Source: Muricea muricata
Lineage: Eukaryota; Cnidaria; Anthozoa; Malacalcyonacea; Plexauridae
Direction of reading: 5' to 3'
DNA length: 64,000 bases
Assembly (NCBI GenBank): GCA_963855995.1
Contig: OY979718.1
Coordinates: 28,553,282 to 28,617,281 of the forward strand
Within the stretch, counting starts at the first letter, position 1, and every line of letters begins with the position of its first letter. The notes under the pieces were generated by a model. It did not search any database. It had not been told where the DNA came from and saw only the letters and a list, made by a program, of their open reading frames with translations. The translations under genes and the position numbers were made by a program. Below, piece by piece: positions 35,545 to 47,442 of this stretch.

Positions 35545-36649
35545 ATGTCAACTGAGGACGAGGCAGGATCCTGTTCAGAAGAAAAGTCCGAAGAAAGTAA
35601 TAATTACTCTCCTGATGAGCAAATGTTGTATGGGGCTGATTCAAACTTGAAATTGAAGCAGGGTCAAATTTATACGATGCCTCGGCGGATCCCATTGCCA
35701 CAGAAGAAGAACACCAAAATTATATTTTACAAGCTGTGGCTGATAAAATAGATGAATTAGAAGAGCTTTGTTTGCGATTAACTGGGGAACAGTGTATCGA
35801 CTTTTGGTAACTTTCTTTATTATATTACGCTTTATGGAGTATACTAAAAATGTCATGCTGCATTGCTGCTGTCTATTAATGATAACGAGTAGGGTTAAAA
35901 ACAGGTTGGATACGTTTAAAGTTCATTGTATACGATTGCATCACTAAGCTATATGGATTGCATCCACGATATCATATTCGCACTATAAATATTTTTTTAT
36001 CTTGAGTATTATTATGCATGTTATTTGAATTGTTTTGCAAGTTTTGCACTGTATTAGGTTTTAGGTGTAACTGTGGCAATTGCTCTACAGAGCTTATTGT
36101 GAAGCCTGAAGAGTGTCAATGCTGCCATGAAATTGCACAAGTCCGGCATAAAATAATGGAGGAGAAAATGGGTGACCAGTGTTTGACGAAGCACCCAGGT
36201 TTTGAAGCTGGTTGTTTAAATCAGTGGGCTTTACGACTTGCTGGTTTGAGCTACAGGACGAAAAATATAGGGTGTAAAAATTATACAACTTTATACAAAA
36301 AAGGGAAAAAAACAGAAGCAGAGTAAGTGCTAGTGAAAATCAATGGTTAGAAAATCTACCTGTTACTTGTTTTCAATTTGCTGTAGTTAAAATATTTAGT
36401 GCCCTTATACTGGATCAAGTATCATGGCAAGAGACCATATTAAAGTCTTTGATTCAATGTAAATCTGTGAATATTTTTTTAAGGTTCTTCAGGGCAGTGT
36501 CACATAGACAAGTGGTCAGGCTGGTGTGGGATTACACAGGCAGCTCAACAAGATATCCTTTACCATGTTGTGTCTATGCCAGAATTCGCAAAGAATTTCC
36601 AAGCAAAGACTATGTAGGGTTTGAAGAAAAGGAAGATGACTCAGATTGA
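35545..36649 (+). pseudogene. P2X7 C-terminal-domain gene, left copy (3 exons)
   Basis: Exon 1 is 35545-35806, exon 2 is 36065-36322 and exon 3 is 36484-36649, joined by GTAACT/TTTTAG and GTAAGT/TTTAAG sites in matching phase. Exon 1 is acidic (MSTEDEAGSCSEEKSEESNN). Exon 2 carries CNCGNCSTELIVKPEECQCC and CLTKHPGF. Exon 3 carries FFRAVSHRQVVRLVW and LPCCVYARIRKEFPSKDY, matching human P2X7 LPSCCRWRIRKEFP near its C-terminus. There is no ion-channel part: only the cytoplasmic zinc-binding ballast-like domain. A 4 bp deletion near 35645, relative to the right copy, shifts exon 1 out of frame. Confidence 0.8.
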
Positions 36650-37017
36650 TTTCTTTAGTAAGCTAATTTTTTCATTAGTAATTTGTTGAAGACCATTCAT
36701 AATTTATCAGCTTCTGGTGGTTGGCACTGATGAATTTCAAATTTTAGTAATACATAAAGTTAATTTTGTTTTGGTTAATACAGTATTAAAAAGTGCTCTA
36801 TGTCAATTAGGTATGGTAGAGCATGCAGATAGTGATTTTTTAACCCAAAAGGTTACCAGTAAAAAATATTCACAGATTTACATTGAATCAAAGACTTTAA
36901 TATGATCTCTTGCCATGATACTTGATCCAGTATAAGGGCACTAAAAATTTTAACTACAGCGAATTGAAAACAAGTAACAGGTAGATTTTCTAATCATTGA
37001 TTTTCACTAGCACTTAC

Positions 37018-37796
37018 TCTGCTTCTGTTTTTTTCCCTTTTTTGTATAAAGTTGTATAATTTTTACACCCTATATTTTTCGTCCTGTAGCTCAAACCAGC
37101 AAGTCGTAAAGCCCACTGATTTAAACAACCAGCTTCAAAACCTGGGTGCTTCGTCAAACACTGGTCACCCATTTTCTCCTCCATTATTTTATTCCGGACT
37201 TGTGCAATTTCATGGCAGCATTGACACTCTTCAGGCTTCACAATAAGCTCTGTAGAGCAATTGCCACAGTTACACCTAAAACCCAATACAGTGCAAAACT
37301 TGCAAAACAATTCAAATAACATGCATAATACTCAAGATAAAAAAATATTTATGGTGCGAATATGATATCGTGGATGCAATCCATATAGCTTAGTGATGCA
37401 ATCGTATACAATGAACTTTAAACGTATCCAACCTGTTTTTAACCCTACTCGTTATCATTAATAGACAGCAGCAATGCAGCATGACATTTTTAGTATACTC
37501 CATAAAGCGTGGTATAATAAAGAAAGTTACCAAAAGTCGATACACTGTTCCCCAGTTAATCGCAAACAAACCTCTTCTAATTCATCTATTTTATCAGCCA
37601 CAGCTTGTAAAATATAATTTTGGTGTTCTTCTTCTGTGGCAATGGGATCCGCCGAGGCATCGTATAAATTTGACCCTGCTTCAATTTCAAATGAGTTTGA
37701 ATCAGCCCCATACAACATTTGCTCATTAGGAGAGTAATTATTACTTTCTTCGGACTTTTCTTCTGAACAGGATCCTGCCTCGTCCTCAGTTGACAT
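37018..37796 (-). pseudogene. P2X7 C-terminal-domain gene, right copy (exons 1-2)
   Basis: The inverted copy. Exon 1 (37796-37531) is in frame for 89 codons through ILQAVADKIDELEE and GEQCIDFW, and exon 2 (37275-37018) is nearly identical to the left copy. The arm stops matching just at the exon 3 acceptor, so the RIRKEFP exon is missing. This copy therefore has the intact beginning but lacks the end. Confidence 0.78.
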
Positions 37797-38268
37797 AGTA
37801 AATTAAAAAACAACGAACGAAAGAAAACTAAACCGAAGGAATATTAGTAATACATTTCGTAATTCGTAAACAAAATTGTATGGTTTCACTATGCGACTGA
37901 CACAGCGTGTTGAGTCTTTGACGTCACATCCGGTTTTGTTCACCGTGCTCGCTAATTGAAGACTCTGTAATGGCGGACGTGAAATTCGTGTCTTTTGGTT
38001 TAAAAAAATGACGGAAAGAAGCGGAATTGAAAGCTGAAATTTCGCGAGTCTGCATAATTACTTGTATACTTTCTATATTTGTAAAAAAATTAGGATTCAT
38101 TTTCCGGCTCTAGTGCCACTTTAAGAAGACACCTATTTATTGGGCCTTATTGGGACAACAAGCAGTGTTTTGCAGTTGAGAAGTCGGATAAAAAATATAC
38201 TGCTTCTTTCGCCTGGTATGTACAGACAAAATGCACAACGTTTGAAAAATCCTGTGTTTTAAAGATAC

Positions 38269-38428
38269 CTGCAATTATTGTGATTGTGATTCAGTAAGAG
38301 CATTAAGTCAGATAAAAATACTCTTTTAATATCAATCTTGCTTTGATTATTAGACTCTTCGTTTGCCTGACTTTCGCGTCGTGTACTTTCTTCCTTGAGA
38401 ATTAATTCAATCATGACGGGAATGAAAC
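38269..38428 (-). CDS. NBEA: NBEA/LRBA exon 9
   Basis: A 160 nt exon with donor GTATCT. The acceptor (CATAAAG) has a poor pyrimidine tract, so this boundary is the least certain, yet the phase fits. It encodes FIPVMIELILKEESTRRES, then a hydrophilic insertion, then KRVFLSDLMLLLNHN, matching NBEA VRRLFLSDMIKLFSNS. The insertion is longer than in human NBEA. Confidence 0.85.
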
Positions 38429-38538
38429 CTTTATGAAACGTAATGATTACATAAGAACAGATAAATACCACAAAAAAATTTATGAACACAAAGCATTACT
38501 ATTATAGACAGTGATGCATATAATCTCGAAATACCTAC

Positions 38539-38620
38539 CTGGATTGGTTAGTAAGTATGACGAATCCGGCTCTGGGTGACGATCAAAACGAATTTGCTTG
38601 TAAACACGTCCAGTCAGAAC
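38539..38620 (-). CDS. NBEA: NBEA/LRBA exon 8
   Basis: An 82 nt exon with acceptor ATAG and donor GTAGGT. The product reads VLTGRVYKQIRFDRHPEPDS and ends in NPG. Human NBEA has ILTEQVCTQVV and HPEPDST at this place. The HPEPDS motif makes the call firm. Confidence 0.92.
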
Positions 38621-38879
38621 CTATACATTTTGAAACGAGTTGAAGCATACACACAAAACAAGATTATTGGAGTAGTTTTAAACATAGTGGAGGCATAGGA
38701 CATACGGGATAAATTACATTTTGGTACAAAAACAATAACACTTTAAGGTTAACTCTAGGTATATAACATAACCCACCTCACTAAGTAAAATATACACTTT
38801 GATAGAAGTACCCTAAAATCTGCATAATCACAACTTTCCAGTACAAATAAGTTCAACATCTGCCTAGAACAGTGGCGTC

Positions 38880-39585
38880 GACCTGGCGACGTCACTAGCT
38901 TAGAAAGATTGTTTCTGTGTAGAGGCGTATTACAACAAGCTTTGCGAGAGTGGTTGGTTATCAAAATAAAAGACAATGAACTATAGAAATTAGTTTTCTA
39001 AATAACGAATCACAAATAATGATAACTCTTGTTTTAAAGCCAATCATGAAGCCCGATAATTTTGGGTTGGTATTTATCCGCGCCCAGTGAACTCTAAATT
39101 ACACTGGAACGATAACTTGGCCGCCATCTTTGAAGCCAAATTGGTCATCAATAGGTTATCAAGTTCAGTCCTTTTCTATTGTTTCTCTCGGCGCGGTTGA
39201 CACCATTCTTCTGGGAATGTACCGATATTTGATGTTTTTATTTTGATTTAAGAGGTAATTTTATGGTTTATGAACTTATAACCTAGTTTGCGATACAGTC
39301 TTTTTTAAAAATAGCAAATACCTCGGGAAAATAGTACTAAGACGGTTTACGACATTTGTAGTTGTTGCCGCCATCTTGGCTTCACCCAAACGTAGGGTTT
39401 TTTATCTAGAGTTATCGTTCCAGTATTTATAGAGTTCACTGTCCGCGCCAGCTCGATAATCGAATCAAGTTCAAAAGAAATGCGCAGAACAGGAATAAAT
39501 GAATATGTCCGGCCCACTTATTCGAGCTGGAGACGTCACTGGCTTAGAAAGTTTGTTTCTCTGTAGACGCGTTTTGTAAAGGTTT
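38880..39585. repeat. Direct repeat pair around the hAT-like MITE
   Basis: GACGTCACTAGCTTAGAAAG (near 38891) recurs as GACGTCACTGGCTTAGAAAG (near 39533), with similar sequence after it (GTTTCTGTGTAGAGGCG and GTTTCTCTGTAGACGCG). The repeat lies on both sides of the 39085-39441 element and may be part of an older element that hosts it. Confidence 0.5.
39085..39441. mobile_element. MITE, hAT-like, 8 bp duplication TCCGCGCC
   Basis: A 357 bp element with ends CAGTGAACTCTAAATTACAC and the inverse ending GAGTTCACTG. Perfect 8 bp duplication TCCGCGCC (39077-39084, 39442-39449). The sub-ends contain GATAACTTGGCCGCCATCTT and its partner. A related left end occurs at 21375. Confidence 0.9.
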
Positions 39586-39643
39586 TTTAATACCAGGGAG
39601 ATTTACAAGGCTGTAGTACAGACAAAAAATCATTATACTTTAC

Positions 39644-39746
39644 CTCATATAGAGCGTTGTAAGATGTTAGTGTGAGAGCATAGGCTTTTAATTTTTCTCC
39701 AATGAAAGCAAATAAAGAAAATTCTTGAACGACTGTTAGTTTCTTC
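39644..39746 (-). CDS. NBEA: NBEA/LRBA exon 7
   Basis: A 103 nt exon with acceptor TTAG and donor GTAAAG. It encodes a segment with LFAFIGEKLKAYALTLTSYN and ALYE, matching NBEA SLFTLLGERLM, TVTVTTYNTLYE. It bridges exons 6 and 8 exactly in phase, after a large intron of almost 7 kb. Confidence 0.92.
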
Positions 39747-40685
39747 CTAACAAATAATGAAACCAGCACACGTAATTAATAATTGCAAGGGTTTCCCCCG
39801 ATCAATACATAAGCAATGGATCGTCACATTCATTAGAATATTCAAGAGAATGTCTGTACAGAAAGACAAAAATTAACCAAAGACTGCCCACGAAAAGTAA
39901 TGCTCAAGTACAGGAGGAGGGAGTTGCAGGTGCAAACATTGCCCAAATTTCGCATCTCTTGAATTTTTTTTTTAATTGAAACTTATATTAGATATTCCGT
40001 TAGTTTATTATATTTCACAGGTATACAGTGCGTTCTGAAGTTACTATCAACTCTTAATGTATACATTTCCTTGAGAGCTCTACAGTACTAGAGTACAGTA
40101 CTCTACTAAAAGAAGGTACAAAAGTTCTCATTTTGGTTATCTTAGTAAATTGGAAATTAACCTTAAATATTTAATTAAAGGTGTTTGAACATACTATGCA
40201 GGCCCGTTAGAGAAGTTCAAATTGGCAACAATTGTTACAAAAAACACATAACACAGCCACAAGAAATGTATTTTTCGAAATATAATAATATACAGCATCA
40301 GGTTATATAGATAATAAATACTAGCACACCATTTTTATTAGTTATTTATGGACTCCAATATGGCTTCGTTTCTTTTGAACAGCAACTTCACTGACACGTT
40401 TGCCCAGAGAATTTGTAGACTTGTTATTTCTTTAGAATTCACGTTTTTGCACGCTGCTTGCATGAATAACACCGCAAAGGTCCGCTTTATTCTCGTATTT
40501 ATAACTAACAAACGTTCATACTGTCAGACATTCTCGACCGGGCACATATTAACAGCATACAATGTGTATAAAAGGTAATCGAGCTTTGGAGTTCTCTGAG
40601 TTGCCCTTCTGTTTATTTTCTATTCTATGATGTGAAAGAACTAGTTCTGCATGTCAAATATTATGCGTCCTAGAAACAGAATAGA

Positions 40686-41024
40686 AATTAACCAGAAGGT
40701 TCACTCTCATTGAAACCTGTCCGCTTCCCATATCGAACTAAACAAGAGCAATGCAGCTCGCTTGTTGTTCCCGTCGTTCAAATGGACGTAATACCATCTT
40801 TTAAGATCAAATTAAGATCTCTAATCAGAATCGTAATTCTAACCTTAGCAAGATGAAACGCCTATACCTGCTAAAATTCATCACAAAAAATATTGTGAAA
40901 ATGATCCAACGTCAGTGTGGTGGATGGAAAATAACAATACACTTGTTTAAGGCACTGAAACAAGCGCACCAAACTGCGTAAAGCGTGACAAGTATTTTAT
41001 ATAGAGTGAACCTTCTGGTTAATT
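40686..41024. repeat. Inverted repeat, possible MITE
   Basis: AATTAACCAGAAGGTTCACT at the left and its inverse at the right enclose about 340 bp of non-coding DNA. Further weaker similarity extends outward (GCTTTGGAG-type motifs). Family unknown. Confidence 0.45.
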
Positions 41025-41289
41025 GCTCTTCTATGCTCTAGAGCACTCCAAAGCACAAATTATAAACAGAAGGACCACTCGAGTGGGAACCTTTGAAGTT
41101 TGTGCTCTCGCGCATGTCGCATTATGCTTGTTAATTATGCAGGTTCTGGCCAGTCAGTTCATTATTCTGGCCAGTCAATTTCATAAAAATAGGGAACATG
41201 TTGCACGGTTGAGTGGCCTTACTGTTTATTCGCTATACTGTGCTCCAAAGTACAATGAACTTTTTCCTACACCCTGTAGTATTTAGGCA

Positions 41290-42330
41290 CCTTCAATCTT
41301 CGTGAAAAACATTAAGCTTATGTCATTTCACCACGCAAGGTTTGCGTTAAATGTTTTGAGAGTCTTGCACGTAGCATTTTACGTTTAAGGTGAACTGAAT
41401 ATTCTTATATCCCTACGAGAATATTATTTATATAATTGGGAGTTAGGTCATTATTTCTCTTATAAATTAAACAATATTTTCTAAATTCCATTTCATCACT
41501 AATTGTCAACCAGTTCAGTTTTTTAAGAAGTGAGTTGCTGTTTTCACGACTGCTTCCAAAATTACACGGGCAGCTCTCTTCTGTAACTTAGAGATTTTCT
41601 CAATATTTTCAAGAGTCCCAAACAGGACTACCAAACAGCATAATGGGCTTGATCATTGAGTTAGAGAACAGAATTCGTTCTTTAACGAGAAGGTTCTTCT
41701 TCATGTTCTTCAAAACGGCAATCCTTTGTGACACTTCTTACATAATTTATCGATATGCTCGTTAAAATTCAAGTTACTGTCTATTGTTACTCCGAGTAAA
41801 GTTTCTGATTTAACTTGATTGATGATGTTACCATAAGGCGTACAGATTCCGTTGACTTACCAATCTTTTACCCGTTAATAGCAGTGGCTTAGTCGTAGAA
41901 GGATTTAGAATCATCTTGTTATTAACTGACTAGGTTGTAACTTGGTTCAGGTCGATTTGGAGATGGTTTTGAATCACTGTAGGATTAGTAATCGAGGCAG
42001 AGGCACTCAGAGATGTATCGTCAGCGAAAATATCAACCAATGAATTAGCAAAAATTCTTGGTAGATTGTTGGTAGCAACTAGAAACAGGAGTGGCGCCAA
42101 GATGGATCCCTGTAGAACACCATATTCGATAGTTTTATAAGTTGAATCCATTTAGGTGGACAAACAGGTATCTGTCTTTCAGGTAATTTTCAAAAAGAGA
42201 AAGTTCCTTAGGGGTTATACCAAATAAGATCAAACGCTTTTTTGTAATTAATAAAAACCAGATCAATCAGATCCTAATAAGAGCTGTCTCGGTCGACTAA
42301 CTCTTCTGAAATCCAGATTGAAGGTTATAT
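41290..42330 (-). pseudogene. LINE reverse-transcriptase fragment
   Basis: Minus-strand frames carry FINYKKAFDLI, then IEYGVLQGSILAPLLFLV and the catalytic FADD within VDIFADDTSLSAS. Further on come ERILFSNSMIKPIMLFGSP and LNWLTISDEMEFRKYCLIYK with TPNYINNIL. This order (QG-S-x-LAPLLF, FADD, then the thumb-like LGWLPI-type block) is that of Jockey/CR1-type non-LTR elements. Several stops and shifts; no endonuclease domain is seen. A dead 3' fragment. Confidence 0.85.
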
Positions 42331-45300
42331 GAGAAATTGTCTCCATTCAGATGATTATAAATTGCAATGTGGCTATCTCTTATCCTATGAAGTGTCTTAT
42401 CGTGTCTGCATATTCTACCAAAGAAGTTATATTGTTATTTTATCTGGATCCCAATACAACCATCAAAATGTTGGACAAAATTTCGTTTCATAAACACTTT
42501 AAGACTCACACAGATAGGATGCGTTTTGCCAACGCGACGTGATTTTTCCATTTTGAAAAGCAAATAAAACCATCAACGAAAAGAAATTTGGTTAGATAAG
42601 TGCACCAAATAGCTTAAATTGCTGAAGTCCTTCCGAAGATTGGAGAAAAATAGAAAAGAATTAAAGTTAAAGGACGGTGAAAATCAAAAATTCGCGTCGA
42701 GCTGACAATCGCGCCCGGCCTGTCCTTAACGCACTTATTGTTTGCAGTTTACGCTTTTGGACGGACAACCTTTATTGGATTAGCTGTATAAATGTTTTCT
42801 ACTGTTCAACTAGACTAGCTGGAAAAAGTCTTATCATTGTTCTTTTTGTCGTTCGTTCCGTCGTGACAGAAAGGTTTTCGTGACACCAAGTAGCTCACCA
42901 TCGTTTAACTTTTTGAGAGCATTACCAACCCTTTTCCATATTCCAAACACACCCGAGTCCTTTGGTCCCTACTTAAACGGGGCATACTTCCAACTACACT
43001 ACGCACGACGTTTTCTTCTTGGCATATGAGAGCATATTTCTTATCCCAAGTGACGTTAAATAAATATAAGCTACTACCCTAGCCAAATATCCTAAAACAA
43101 AACATGAAAAGTTTATCTATCTTTCAAGAACATTTGTAAAATTGCAATGGTTAATTATTCAATTGGCTTTAATTAATACGGGCTTATCAGCTAATTCACG
43201 CGGTTTGAAAAATGTTTTCTTAAGTTTAAACATAGTAATCTCAATGAATATTGCACGAAAATGTACATGACATATATCAAAATTTAAGTTAAATATCGCG
43301 GATTAAAAAAATTTAAATTAAATATCGCGAATAAATATATGGTGTTTATGTAAGTAGTGTTTGTGTAATTATAGTTATTTTCGTTTTAAAGTGAAAGTAA
43401 ATCAAACTGCCAGACATTTTTGGCAAACACGGTATACTTTAGTCTAAATAACTAATAATATATAAATAACTACGTTACTAAAAAATTTAAGAAAAAAAGT
43501 AATGCAGGTCCACTGCTGTTTATTTGACGTGGTCAGCTATAAATTGACATTTGACCATGAGGATTATATGGCCATTTTCAAAAGCACAATTTCTAGGATT
43601 TCACGCTTCCCAATGACTACCTCTAAAGAGCGCCATCTTTAAACCATTTAAGCACCACAGCTTTTCTGGTTGAGCATTTTAGTAATTCCTCTCTGGCCAC
43701 CCTACCCTCGTTTCCCCTGTCTTTTAATTGTTAAGCATTTCCTTTTGTTTGTTAACGCCACCCGGTGCAATCTGATTCATTATCTACTACATATGCACCC
43801 AGCTGCATCGTCTGGTTTACAAATTATCAGGCAACTCTTTCTAAACAGTTCCAACAGACGTTGTCCTTGCTCTCCTGGTAACAATCAACGCACAAACAAT
43901 AAGCACCTGCATCAATAAATGGACAAACTTTTGCGGTAAACGGCAAATTGATCCCTTGAGTCCCTTTTAAAATTTCAGCGAATCTTATACGCACTCCAGC
44001 TCTTAATACTGCATAGCTCTAAATAATACTTCATAGCTCTTGATACTACTGGACACACATTCTGTTTTGACAGTAAATGCTAAACCAGTGGAACAGCATC
44101 TTTTAGTATGTCGTTATTCCCGAGGAGTATTCAACCAACGCAAGCCTGGGCCGAAGTATACATAGGCTTATTTCTATTCCGTGGAATCCGTGAAACTTCT
44201 TTTTTCCCACATCAAATTTTTACGATTTGGGTTAAGTTTAGAGTTAGAGTTACCGAAGGGGGTTAGAGATTCAATTATTTACAATTTTAGAAAGCAGAAT
44301 GTAAGTTTCATCAGATACTTAGGCTTGGAAACAAGACCAATGAGGGGTCCAACCGGACAAAATGCAAAGTATACTGCGATTTGACCTGTGGAAAAGGTTA
44401 TTAAACATTTGAAGGCCGTTGGAATAGAGATCGCTATTAGGTAGTTCATGTTAATTGCCCTTATGACTGGCTTTAGATGCTAGACGTTAACGCCAGCTGA
44501 ATCGACACCCACGAATTTTCTACTCATAATACTCGGTGTGCAGCGACCAGCAAAGCAGCTACGTCAGTTTCAGCGGGTTGGGCAGAAAAATCCTCTTCTC
44601 GGGGACCCTAGAAGAAGCCTATGGCCATCACAAATAGAACGAGTTACAATAATTATTATCAACATTTTTCGTCTTTATTGCCTGTTGTTTAGCACGTGAC
44701 GTCATGATTTTCAGCTTTACACTTAATTCCCTAATTTGTTTATGAATACATAAGTGGTTTTTATGTACCATTTGGGTTTCCTGCTTTGAAATCTCATGTT
44801 AAGCACAGAGTACGTAATGATTTGGTAGAAATTAATTTTTAAATGAGATTTACTTGATTACAATTCCACCAAACTGTACGAAAAGAAGTATTTTTTATAC
44901 TAGCCAACGCATAAAACATACGAGATAATACAAGATGATTGATGGCAAGCGCCAAAAAGAGAAATTATGCAACTTACGTATAATTGCCAATATTCCGGTC
45001 AGAACAACTTCACGTACACAACAGTTAAAATAATAAAGCGTAATATAGGTAACCTTTAACCGGTGATATTTCCCGTACAGAACGTAATCAATTTTTACCC
45101 AGCAATAATGTTAATACACATTGTATCAACAACTGTATAAAAATCCATCTGAAAAATACGTTCGGCGGATAATAAGAGCAGTTCCGAATATGCTGCTAAA
45201 TGCAAGATCGCTAGTTAACACCATTAGTCTCCTCAACGACACGGTGTGTTAGCCGAGCAACAACTGTGGTGTATAAACGACTTGCATATCTCCTGGCCAA

Positions 45301-45954
45301 CAAACGCAATTCACCCTATAACATCACATTGACATGGATGCGGTGTCGGATATCATTTGCTTTAACAAAGTCAGCTATATCTTGTCTGAGGGGATCCTAA
45401 GTACATGGTAATAGCCACAGATATGGCCGAAAGTAACTTTTACATAAATTAGTCAGTAGTTAGCTACTTTTTTGACCAGTTTTTAGTTAGTAAAAATAGT
45501 ATATGGACTATTTTAACTCGAAGAGTTTTTAGATAGTAACAATAATCGATGGGCTATATACATTACTACCAACACTGTTTTTTATTGCAAAATGACCAAT
45601 CTATACATCTTAAATTATCTCATTTACAGTTAGCTTCATGTTTAATAAAACTCATTGATAAACCTCACTTATAAAAGGTAGTCTATCTATGTCTACTTGA
45701 ATAATGTTTGGTTATATATATTAATAAAAAATAATAATAATAATGCTTTTTATGTTACATTTTAAACACTACTCAAATCTTTAAAAGTTCTGGGCTAGTC
45801 CAGTCTTTGTTTCGCTGACAGAATACACAGTAATATGCTCGAATACAAGTAGTAATAATTTTCTTTTTAACGTATCTAATATGCTGTTCATCAAACTTCA
45901 AATCCTTAAGCACATCAATAAAGGTGTTGGTCGCTTGACCAAATACCCCTAGCG

Positions 45955-46110
45955 AACTTATTGACAATAATAAAAATAATAATAATAATAAAAATAATAA
46001 TAACAATAATAATGATTTTATTAAAAACTCGATAAGATATGCACATATATATGTCATTATTTTTAAAAAATAATAATAATAATAATAATAACAATAAGAA
46101 TAATAGAGTA
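45955..46110. repeat. AAT microsatellite, two runs
   Basis: Two AAT-rich trinucleotide runs at about 45965-46015 and 46065-46105, separated by unique DNA. The open frame on the other strand that reads as poly-Leu and poly-Tyr is only this repeat. Confidence 0.9.
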
Positions 46111-46327
46111 TTGCACTATACTTAAACAATTTGGCAGAACTATAATTAAACATTAACTTCCAGCAACATACGAAATGAGTTTATTCCAGTTGTGACATCA
46201 AAAGTATACATATCCACCAAAAAGTGTAGTATCATCAATATTATTAGGTAAACTCATGCCATTTTAGCATTTAATGAACTCTGCAGAAGTGATTCTGGAG
46301 GAATGTATTCACTCGATCCGAACGTTG

Positions 46328-46491
46328 TATCCCAATAAGATTATTGTATCCAGTAAATTATTGGGATTGTTAGGGTTAGGAATAGGATTAGGGTAGGGGT
46401 TTGGGTCAGGGTCATTTCGTATGCATGAAATGACAATTCCAATAAGTTATTGGAATTGTTAAACATTGTCACCAATAATCTTATTGGGATA
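46328..46491. mobile_element. MITE with telomere-like core
   Basis: A 164 bp element with ends TATCCCAATAAGATTATTG and its exact inverse. The middle is a degenerate TTAGGG-type run (TTAGGGTTAGGAATAGGATT, then AGGGTAGGGG). Flanks AACGTTG and AACGTGC hint at a decayed duplication. Confidence 0.65.
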
Positions 46492-46709
46492 AAACGTGCG
46501 GATCGGCTGATATATTATATGGCGAATCTCCACGAAGAAAAAGCGCGGTAGAGTAAATTTTATTAAGCTCCCTCTCTGATCACGCCCATGTGATCACATC
46601 CTCTGTGTGTGTGCAAGCGTGCGCGCGTGTACCCGCGTCTAAGCCTGACATTGATGTTTAGCATAAACCAAACCAGTTATTCAACACACAGTAAATAAAG
46701 TACACTTAC

Positions 46710-46802
46710 TGAATAGGACAATATCGCAAGAAGGCACCAATTAACTTCAGGCTGTATATTCGTAGCGCTTCGTCTTCTGCTGAGAGGAAGCGAAATAGCA
46801 CT
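46710..46802 (-). CDS. NBEA: NBEA/LRBA exon 6
   Basis: A 93 nt exon. The acceptor TTTCCAG precedes 46802 and the donor is GTAAGT. The product VLFRFLSAEDEALRIYSLK then LIGAFLRY aligns with NBEA VIYKLLASKSEGIRVQALK and VLGYFLKH. Leaves in phase 2, which the next exon completes as Gln. Confidence 0.9.
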
Positions 46803-47034
46803 CTGGAAAAAAAGAATAAATATTCTACAATAAAAAGAATAAATTTATTCACACAGACATAACTCAATATAGTAAATGGTTTATGTTTCTCTTCGGTCGT
46901 ACTCGTACGTATAACTCAATATAGTAAATATTAGTCGTACGTATAACTCGTAAAAAAACATCTTCAGTTGAATCCCTTTATTGCAGATTTTAAAAGGATT
47001 GACATTATTTTGTAGATATATAAGGCATTGTATT

Positions 47035-47442
47035 TCACTTAACCCGCAAAAACACGAGTCCAGCCATATTTTCCGTCTTGTTTGCTTTTTTATCGCCGAG
47101 TAGACGAAGTATCATACAATTCTTGTACTTTCCATAATCACAGATGACTAAAGAACAATTCTGCTCAGTTTCGACTTGTTCTGAGACTGTGCCGTCCACT
47201 TTATCTCCGATTTTGTATCCTCGACAATTGGCCAAAAGTGCCGTCAGTACGAAGGCTTGCCCCTTTTTATGATAAATGTAACTTCTTCGTCTCAATGTGT
47301 ATTTATCCTCGAGCCAACGGCGCGAAGCGCCGTTCCGGGCGTTCGCACTAGCGGAGCTCAAAGTCGTTGCTCGTGGTAGATAGTAAGATTGGTATGTCAT
47401 GACGTCATCCTCACTGATCTCAACAATACGGCGGACTATCAT
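47035..47442 (-). CDS. Open frame in the left arm, unknown
   Basis: A 135-codon frame containing CRGYKIGDKVDGTVSEQVET and LVICDYGKYKNCMILRLLGD. The same peptide begins again in the right arm on the other strand (48910-48990) before the tandem array destroys it. The repeated segment is therefore a mobile or duplicated unit with some coding look, but I recognise no domain. It could be a fragment of a transposon protein. Confidence 0.3.
   Translation of the reverse strand: MIVRRIVEISEDDVMTYQSYYLPRATTLSSASANARNGASRRWLEDKYTLRRRSYIYHKKGQAFVLTALLANCRGYKIGDKVDGTVSEQVETEQNCSLVICDYGKYKNCMILRLLGDKKANKTENMAGLVFLRVK

Larger units (their letters stand above)
35049..38120. mobile_element. 3.07 kb TTAA-flanked element with P2X7-like genes
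   Basis: Begins AGTGGCACTAGAGCCGG and ends with the exact inverse, flanked by TTAA (35045-35048 and 38121-38124). The element is an almost complete inverted repeat: the arm 35049-36483 matches the inverse of 36866-38120, apart from an insertion (35323-35487) and small changes. A unique centre (36484-36865) separates them. Each arm holds exons of a gene with a P2X7-type cysteine-rich C-terminal domain. TTAA duplications point to piggyBac or Kolobok-type transposition; no transposase is present. Sits in the host intron between exons 9 and 10. Confidence 0.85.
39747..46709. other. Intron between exons 6 and 7
   Basis: Almost 7 kb with the LINE fragment, a weak inverted repeat, two AAT runs and the telomere-core MITE. 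I see nothing in 42700-45700 beyond AT-rich unique DNA. Confidence 0.8.

Noticed and set aside
45773-46153. 126-codon minus-strand frame with poly-Tyr and poly-Leu
   Set aside because: Produced by the AAT microsatellites; no conserved motif.
46370-46415. TTAGGG-like repeats as an internal telomere
   Set aside because: Too short and degenerate, and enclosed by the inverted ends of a MITE; the same holds at 52120-52150.
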